The notes beneath the pieces were generated by a model. That model saw only the letters and a list, made by a program, of their open reading frames with translations. It did not search any database and had not been told where the DNA came from. From contig NC_085140.1 of the NCBI RefSeq assembly GCF_024139115.2, forward strand, positions 16,685,085 through 16,749,084: DNA of 64,000 bases, given 5' to 3'. The stretch is from Armigeres subalbatus. Its lineage: Eukaryota > Arthropoda > Insecta > Diptera > Culicidae. Shown piece by piece: positions 57,178 through 64,000 of the stretch. The position numbers and the translations under genes are program-made. The first letter of the stretch is position 1. Each line of letters begins with the position of its first letter.

Positions 57178-57840
57178 TTTTTTTTTGCCTTTCTCGTACA
57201 ACAAAGTTGTATTGTCAGATTTTCTGGATATGATACACAGCGCGGCGTTTGTAGTGTTCCCAAATGGGTACTTGCACAAAACTTCACGCGGCGAATGACT
57301 GTCGAAAGGTACGGCCGCGCCAAACGATACACCGCAATGCTATTCACCCATAAGAATCGAGTAAACGGGGTGCAGAAAGCGCGGCGGTACCTTTCATGAA
57401 AGGTTCGCCGCGTGCAATTTTGAGAAAATCAGGCAATACTGAAAGGCTATCATTTCACTCCAAAATCGAAGTTTTTATAGAAGTCTCGGAGACCCATGAT
57501 GTTATATACCAATCGACTCAGCTCGTCGAGGTGAACAAACGTCTGTCTGTCCGTGTGTATGTGTGTGTGTGTGTGCACACGAAAACCGAAAAACATTAGT
57601 CACTTTTTTATTTAGTAATTCTTAACCGATTTTCTCGCAACAAGTTGCATTCGACAGGGGATAAAGCCTTATTGATCACTATTGAATTTGATAACGATCG
57701 ACCATTGCGTTTAAAAGTTATTAAGAAAATGGAATTGAACTATATAAACGCCATATAAGGTTGGTGTCTTGGCTAAATGCGAGAAAGGCAATATCACACC
57801 TCGGTGAATTAAGTTGGGTTTTCTTCGCTCTGTCAGTTTT
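57178..57840 (+). repeat. Dispersed repeat with GT microsatellite
   Basis: Begins TGCCTTTCTCGTACAACAAAGT. It contains CTCGGAGACCCATGATGTTA, ATCGACTCAGCTCG and a GT run at 57555-57580. The same series of motifs opens the next element at 57841 and occurs reversed in copies A and C. A GC-rich stretch at about 57212-57436 (GCGCGGCG motifs) looks like a separate insertion. No gene. Confidence 0.6.
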
Positions 57841-59370
57841 GCCTTTCTCGTATACAAAGTATACGTAAAGGCTATATGTTCGCTCCAAAAACAAACTTTT
57901 TATAGAAGGCTCGGAGACCCATAGTGTTATATACCGATCGACTCAGCTCGACGAATCGAGGTGATGTCTGTGTGTGTGTGTATGTGTGTGCGTGTGTATG
58001 TGTGTGTATGTGCGTGTGTGTGTATGTGTGTGTATGTGCGCAAAAAATCCACTTTTCAGGTACTTACCCTTAACCGATTTGCTCGCAACAAGTTGCATTC
58101 GACGCAGAATCCTATCCCATTGTTTCCTATTGAAAATTGGCCGGATCGGACTATGGGCTCAGAAGTTATGGTCAAAATACTTTTTTTTAGACAACAACGA
58201 GTGGAAAAGTTTAGCCCATTATTCAGGCACTTACCCTTAACGGATTTGCTCGCAACAAGTTGCATTTGACGCAAAATCCTGTCCCATTATTTCCATTTAT
58301 TGAAAATTTGCCGGATCGGACTATGGGCTCAGAAGTTGTGGTCAAAATACTTTTTTTTCGACAACAACGAGTGGAAAAGTCTATAGCCCGTTTTCAGGCA
58401 CTTACCCTTAGCCGATTTGCTTGCAACAAGTTGCAGTCGACGCAGAATCCTGTCCCATTGTTTCCTATTGAAAATTGGCAGGATCGGACTATGGGCTCAG
58501 AAGTTATGGTCAAAATACTTTTTTTAGACAACAACGAGTGGAAAAGTCTAGCCCATTTTTCAGGAACTTACCCTTAACCGATTTACTCGCAACAAGTTGC
58601 ATTCGACGCAGAATCCTGTCCCATTGTTTTCTATTGAAAATTGGCAGGATCGGACTATGGGCTCAGAAGTTATGGTCAAAATACTTTTTTTTAGACAACA
58701 ACGAGTGGAAAAGTCTAGCCCATTTTTCAGGAACTTACCCTTAACCGATTCACTCGCAACAAGTTGCATTCGACGCAGAATCCTGTCCCATTGTTTTCTA
58801 TTGAAAATTGGCAGGATCGGACTATGGGCTCAGAAGTTATGGTCAAAATACTTTTTTTTAGACAACAACGAGTGGAAAAGTCTAGCCCATTTTTCAGGCA
58901 CTTGCCCTTAACTGTTGTACTCGCAACATGTTGCATTCGACGCAGACTCTTGTCACATTGTTTCCTATTGTAATTTTTCTGGGTCGGACTATGGGCTCAG
59001 AAGTTAAGGTCAACATACTTTATCTTTTGACGAAGACGAGTGAAAAAATCTGGTTCACTTTTTGGCACTTATCCTTTACCGATTATTTCGCAAAAGTAGC
59101 GTTCGACAGGGGATCCCGTCCCATTGCTTTCTATTGAGAACTGGGCAGACGGGATCAGAAACTATGGTCAAAATACATTTTTAAGCAAAAAAGGCTTGGA
59201 AAGTCAGGCCAACTTTTCAATCAGTTTTCATCAACCGATTTGCGCGCAACAAATTGTGTTCGACGGGGAATCCTGTCCGATTGTTTTCCAATGAAAATTG
59301 GGACTCTGGGCTCGAAAGTTTTAGCCAATATATTTTTTGCCTTTCTCGTATACAAAGTAAAAAAAAAAAA
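57841..59370 (+). repeat. 167-bp tandem repeat array with GT microsatellite
   Basis: The head is TGCCTTTCTCGTATACAAAG, then CTCGGAGACCCATAGTG and a GT/AT-GT microsatellite at 57968-58040. Units with TTACCCTTAACCGATTT, CGCAACAAGTTGCATTCGAC, GGATCGGACTATGGGCTCAG and AAGTTATGGTCAAAATAC follow. Anchors at 58064, 58231, 58402, 58568, 58735, 58902 and 59069 give a period of 166-171 bp. The central units are nearly identical and the outer ones diverge. The array ends at a second GCCTTTCTCGTATACAAAGT at about 59338. The open frames here are by-products of the repeat. Confidence 0.85.
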
Positions 59371-59425
59371 AAAACTTACTAAATTAATGATTTCGTGTGT
59401 GTTACTTCTACGTGAAGTTAAACGA

Positions 59426-59753
59426 TTTACAATGATATGGAAATGCTAATATCATCTTCCAAACTTGGACGTACATGTTCATGATAGCATTAGAGGCGAA
59501 AGTATAGAATTGATAGTTCCGTTAGGATACACAAATCCGCACAGGATACACAAATCCAACACAACCGTTAGGATACACAATCCATCACAAATATTGCCCT
59601 CCGCTCGCTTTCAAATCGACTTCTATAAAAACATTCTTCATGCCTGCCGTATCCTAACGGAACTATCAATTCTATACTTTCGCCTCTAATGCTATCATGA
59701 ACATGTACGTCCAAGTTTGGAAGATGATATTAGCATTTCCATATCATTGTAAA
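59426..59753. mobile_element. 328-bp snap-back element
   Basis: An inverted repeat with near-perfect arms of about 105 bp (59426-59531 and 59649-59753). The left arm starts TTTACAATGATATGGAAATG and the right arm ends CATTTCCATATCATTGTAAA. The 117-bp centre repeats GGATACACAAATCC-type motifs that echo the inner arm end GTTAGGATAC. No coding content. Confidence 0.8.
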
Positions 59754-61064
59754 AAAAACTTTTTTAAAAGAAGCCCAAGAACTAATTTTTTATTCGTAAA
59801 ATGCATTTAAAAATTCACTTAGTTTTGGGACACTTGGTCTTAATTTGTTTACTCACAACAAGTTGTATAGGACGGCGAATCCTGTTTCATGATTTCATTA
59901 AGTGTCTGCCCATTGTTTTGTATTAAATTGACCATAAAAAATTTAGCCAGAATATTAAGTATTTAGAACTAACTTACTTTTCGAGCACGTTCAAAGAGAG
60001 ATCTGAGTAGAAAAAGCCGCGTACTCGATAGCAGTTCTATTCTGCTGTCAGGTTTGTTTTATATGAACATTAAAAAATGTATGTGACTTCGTAGCTATTG
60101 AATTGGCATCGACAATCACAGATTAAAAATTGTCTCAAGTCACGCTTTTTTGGAACAGAAATATTCCATAAAGAGGGGGAGTAACTTCAATGTTCATAGA
60201 AATGAGCGTTTTTCAATTGCGTTTATCTTAAATCATTCGATTAATACTCATAACTCATGTTCTATTTGATTACCGTGAATATAATTAAGAACTTGAAATC
60301 CAAAAATCGCTAGCTCGGTTGATGGAATTTTGAAACCCTTTGTACGACTAATTACACATATATCGGAGTAAGCTGCTCAATTGGTTTGTGAGTTAGGAGA
60401 TGGCGAATTCTGCTTTAATCAGGGAAATTCAAAGTATCAAGTCTTCCAGTTAGTTTCCGGCGTAACTCACTTCTATCTACCACAAGCATTTCATGCGCAA
60501 CCGAGAATAGGATTTGAGCTAATTTTGTCCGTAGTTTGAATTATCGTTAAACAAATAAATTTCATTATTAATGAGCGTTTGTGGTTTTGAGGGAAAGTTA
60601 TCAGGTAATCAATTCTTACTCTTTACTATTATCCGATAATGATAAGGTACGTCCTAATATTAATGTAAATAGGATGTAGTTTGTCAAAATCCTTGCTACA
60701 TACGTTTGAACATTCTTGGTTTTCTAAAAGGTGACGCTTATAGTTTGGGTAGATTACGAGATGTTACACGACAACTTTGACATCAAGAGCCTCCTTATTC
60801 TAGCTTTACCCTGATAAAGCTTGTAGTCGGAATAGGCTCTCAAAATGGTTTTAGCTACATTCTCAATATTTCGAAGATACGATTTTTTCAGATCTTGGAA
60901 CATGTGTAATTTGAATAGTTCTCTATTTTTGTTTTTAATTCTTTAAAAATGGACGCATTCAGGCTTTTGATTGATTATTTGTTTACAATTTAACTTCATA
61001 AAAATATTTTGCAATTTCTGATCATAATACCTGGTTTACAGTTAGCATTTGAGTGATGAAACGG
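59754..61064. other. AT-rich stretch, no gene seen
   Basis: GACACTTGGTCTTAATTTG and ACAACAAGTTGTATAGGACG at 59828-59872 are a decayed unit of the neighbouring 167-bp family. Beyond that nothing is recognised. Confidence 0.5.
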
Positions 61065-61077
61065 ACTACTTTTCCAT

Positions 61078-61361
61078 TCTTCTTCTTCTTCTTATTGGCA
61101 TTACATCCTCACACTGGGACAGAGCCGCCTCGCAGCTTTAGTCTTCATTAAGCACTTCCACAGTTATTAACTGCGAGGTTTCTAAGCCAGGTTACCATTT
61201 TTGCATTCGTATATCATGAGGCTAACACGATGATACTTTAATGCCCAGGGAAGTCGAGACAATTTCCAATCCGAAAATTGCCTAGACCGGCACCGGGGAA
61301 TCGAACCCAGCCACCCTCAGCACGCGCATTTTACCGCACGGCTAAGGAGGGCCCCTTAACA
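61078..61361 (-). mobile_element. Feilai-type SINE with target-site duplication
   Basis: Tail (CTT)n at 61078-61090, body ACACTGGGACAGAGCCGCCT, head CGGCTAAGGAGGGCCC. ACTACTTTTCCAT at 61065-61077 is repeated at 61362-61374. A short internal deletion removes the GGTCTTGCTTTGTAGCC part of the tRNA-like head. Confidence 0.92.
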
Positions 61362-61406
61362 ACTACTTTTCCATACTAATGACATGTATGGGTGCTTTAA
61401 TGAACA

Positions 61407-61508
61407 TTATGCAACTCAAATGGGTTGCATAACATCCATTATTTTCCATTATAGCAAAGGCTGGTTTTCCAAATAGCACTCATTTGGGTGCTATAATGGA
61501 AAACCAGC
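61407..61508. repeat. Cluster of small hairpins
   Basis: TTATGCAAC and GTTGCATAA (61407-61432) are a perfect inverted pair. TTTTCCATTATAGCA (61442-61456) is the exact reverse complement of TGCTATAATGGAAAA (61489-61503), and GCTGGTTTTCC (61460) pairs with GGAAAACCAGC (ending 61508). Probably a small eroded foldback element. Confidence 0.6.
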
Positions 61509-62050
61509 ATTAGAACAATAGTTACATGGCCACATTTGGCTCAAACAGTGTATTCTCTGTGTCACGTAATAAATAAAATAATTTGGTGAGCATGACATCA
61601 AATTCTCCAAAGGCAGGTTTATTTATCGCTCTATGGTCTGTCGAGCACCTAATGTGGCACGATAACATGGAATCTATTTGTTTTCTGCAGCAACACGATT
61701 TTTTGGCGAGATTGATCATGTGAAGTAAATAAAATTGTACCATTTTGGTACAGATTTATCATACTCGTGCTGAAAAAAATATCTTTTTGCAACTAGTTGC
61801 ACAAACTACTATTTTCTTCTTTACAATGAAACTGCCATAGCATCATCCCATGAATGAATATGTACAAGATACAGCGATGACTCGATTTTTAACATGTTAA
61901 AATTTTTCTGTCCCCTCCATGAGTCAAAACCATTAATTGCTTTATATTTGTTCTATTTGACCTCTCTAAAGAATTTTTCTCGACACATTTTATAAAGAGC
62001 GAGAAAGGCATCATCACCGCTAGGTGGATTAATCTGGGTTTTTTTTTCTT
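61509..62050. other. Non-coding, with end motif of the 167-bp family
   Basis: GAAAGGCATCATCACCGCTA followed by GGTGGATTAATCTGGG and a T run at 62002-62045 repeats the element end seen at 3726-3780. No gene. Confidence 0.5.
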
Positions 62051-62271
62051 TATTTCAGATCCGTGGATTTTGAAGGAATTTTGCTGCCTTGGAGCGATTG
62101 GAATTACTTCTGGTGCTTACCTTAGTGCGTTGGGACGTTTTTACACGTGGATCGTTGGCGTTTTGTTTCTTGGATTTTATTGAGTATAATTTTACTATTT
62201 TTATTTTGTTTCGTTATTTTATTTCTTATTTGCTTTATTTTATTATTATTGATCCCCGTTGATTTCCAATT

Positions 62272-62990
62272 ATGGAAACTGACGGGGATGCCCCAGTTGA
62301 AGATTCTATTGACCCTCCTGTAATCCCATCTTCATCTTCTAGTTCTTTTCGTATTAAATTATACCCATCTACTTTTGTTGGACCTTATCCCGTATACTTC
62401 CGCAAAAAAGATAAACCTATTGATGTTTTGCTTATTTCTGCGGAAGTATACAAACTTTATAAATCTGTTAAGGAGATTAAAAAAAATCATTAGATAAATT
62501 AAAAAATTCCCTCCTTAAATCAAAATTATTTTGCAATTTATATCGGGTGTATGCACCTTGTGATTCATGTGAGATAAATGGTGTAATTTATGATGAGTCA
62601 TTAAATTGTGACGACATCAGAACTCGTGGTACTGGAGTTTTTAGGAACCATGCTATTTCTCCAGTTCAGGTTTTAGATTGTTATCGTTTATCGAAACAAT
62701 TATTTAATAGAAAAACAACTAATTATATCCACTCCAATTGTATCAAAATTACTTTTACGGGTTCTGTTCTTCCTGATTTTGTAAAAATTGACAATGTACT
62801 GTTCCGTGTGTTCCGTGTATAGCAATGGAACTATAATTACGTTTCTCCTAGAAATATTTTTTTTGTAGATATTTTAAAATTAGATAACCAGTTACCATCA
62901 TCAGTTCGTGATATTTTAGGAAGAAAATATCTTCCTATATTGAAGTTACTGTTTCGTTTTATAAATGATATTTCTTATTTCATTTGATTC
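62272..62990 (+). pseudogene. Gag-like ORF1 remnant of a Jockey-type element
   Basis: The frame starts ATGGAAACTGACGGGG at 62272 and encodes a Ser-rich start. It continues FVGPYPVYFRKKDKPIDVLL and ISAEVYKLYKSVKEIK, then hits a stop at 62491. One base off, in the A run at 62479-62486, the frame continues: CNLYRVYAPCDSCEINGVIY, FRNHAISPVQVLDCYRLSKQ, IKITFTGSVLPDFVKIDN. The order xGPFxVYxRxKDKPIxVLxI, YRVYxP and ITFxGSxLPDxVxI is that of the N-terminal half of Jockey-clade gag proteins. A second stop follows at 62820 and the CCHC knuckle region is absent. The remaining open stretch to about 62985 is unidentified. Single-base frameshift in a homopolymer: decay or sequencing error. Confidence 0.6.
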
Positions 62991-63069
62991 TGCCCTTTTT
63001 TTGTTTTCTTTCCCTTTCGTTTCAGTTTGTAAGTGACGATTGAACAGCATCGTGATATTTTTGCTTGAA

Positions 63070-63265
63070 GTAGGGGTAATGAGGGCTTTGGCAGGTTTTG
63101 TTCTATTATTGGCAGGGGGTTTTTCATGACTGATTATGCTCAAATTTGGCCCAAACATTCTTTGCATATCAAAGAATATTGTGGCCAAATTTCATAAAAT
63201 TCGGTCAACAAAAACCCTCCTGCCAATAATAGAACAAAACCTGCCAAAGCCGTCTATTCCCCTAC
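63070..63265. mobile_element. 196-bp MITE (GTAGGGG ends)
   Basis: The left arm starts GTAGGGGTAATGAGGGCTTTG and the right arm ends AAGCCGTCTATTCCCCTAC. The inner parts GGCAGGTTTTGTTCTATTAT and ATAATAGAACAAAACCTGCC are perfectly inverted. The arms are about 55 bp in total, and ATTTGGCC/GGCCAAAT pairs inside. No transposase. It truncates or abuts the gag remnant. Confidence 0.8.
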
Positions 63266-64000
63266 ATGGCTCCTCAATGGATTTACGCCGCATGAGGCTT
63301 TAATTTTAAATTTTGTTTTGTAACGTTATTTGAAAAGATGAAAAGGTTTTGTGCCTTTTTGAGAAGTAATTCTTAAAGAATTCACTCAAAGGGGTTTCTC
63401 CCTCTAACATTTTTTTTTATTAAAAACAAAAATAAATAAATAAACCATTGGAAAGTGTTTATTTGCCAATGTTCCCCTGAATCGTTTTAGTCTAAAAAAG
63501 CTGATGGAACATTTTTTTGTTCGTGTGTAGAAAAATCGCAACTGGTACAGATCTAGCTATGAAGGATGAATCCAAATAGGCAAATTATAATCATTTTGTG
63601 CAATTTCAATAAATTGGTCAAATTCCCTTCTTAATTGATCAAATCTTTTATTAATTAATGTATTGTCAATTTATCCAGGAATGCGTGTTCGTACATATTA
63701 TTGCCGAATAAGCGTTTGGACACCATTATTCCAACATCTGGGGTGGCTACCCGAGCAAAGTCGGTTAACAAAATGAGAGCAAATTGATATTAAGCTCTGC
63801 TCTTGAGATTATATTGAAAACTAAATTTGATGTCGATTGTTATAACTATTATCCTAGTTAATACAAATTGATGTCGCAACATGTTTGCAATTTGCATTAC
63901 TCAGTTATCATAATGATTGCAGCTTTACATCAAAACCTGCAGTCGATTATCTAAAGTTAATTTCACAAAAAATAAAAGCAATCTGCAAGCAAAATATGCT
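63266..64000. other. AT-rich stretch, no gene seen
   Basis: No recognisable protein, RNA or repeat was found by eye. Confidence 0.5.

Noticed and set aside
57212..57436. Possible MITE with AGATTTTCT/AGAAAATC ends
   Set aside because: The arm pairing beyond the outer 15 bases is too weak to call by eye.
57961..58973. Series of about 70-105 codon ORFs on both strands
   Set aside because: They repeat with the 167-bp unit and are by-products of the tandem array.

Overview
The window is nuclear DNA of a mosquito, most likely Aedes. The reasons are an insect-type PAS-domain kinase gene with short GT-AG introns and one very large transposon-filled intron, and at least eight copies of a tRNA-derived SINE with the features of the Aedes Feilai family (GCCGTGCGGTAAGACGCGCG head, GAAGAAG tail). 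Mosquito non-LTR retrotransposons of the RTE, Jockey and Loa types and many foldback MITEs are also present. No prokaryotic genes, operons or CRISPR arrays were seen, and no complete novel multi-gene system is visible.

Layout. 1-5190 is AT-rich non-coding DNA with foldback MITEs and one SINE. 5192-5622 looks like the acidic 3' terminal exon of an unidentified minus-strand gene. 7630-10020 is a decayed RTE-type retrotransposon. 10031-39745 is a three-copy block: copy A (10031-21690), a shorter copy B (21691-28114) and copy C (28115-39745) share the same order of nested elements. These are an RTE endonuclease piece, a SINE, a Jockey RT piece, a satellite linked to a Loa-type 3' UTR, a Jockey RT/endonuclease/gag, another SINE, a tRNA-like sequence, and a 1.4-kb TA-flanked inverted-repeat element that ends inside an exon-like ORF. 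The copies differ mainly by scattered 1-5 base indels, which suggests poorly polished long-read sequence as much as biology.

39903-56019 holds the one clearly recognisable host gene, PAS kinase (PASK, minus strand). Four exons join in frame (54666-56019, 53541-54598, 41207-42168, 39903-41092) and encode at least 1,520 residues: two PAS regions, a complete kinase domain and a long Ser/Thr-rich tail. The 5' end of the gene was not found. The third intron is 11.4 kb and contains a Loa-type retroelement on the same strand as PASK, a Jockey-superfamily element on the opposite strand, and several MITEs and nested direct repeats.

56020-64000 is repeat-rich: a 217-bp near-perfect palindrome, an array of about 167-bp tandem repeats beside a GT microsatellite, a 328-bp snap-back element, a SINE with target-site duplication, small hairpins, a frameshifted gag-like ORF and a GTAGGGG-ended MITE.

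PASK is the only gene here whose role can be stated with confidence: a nutrient-responsive Ser/Thr kinase regulated through its PAS region. Everything else is mobile DNA or fragments.
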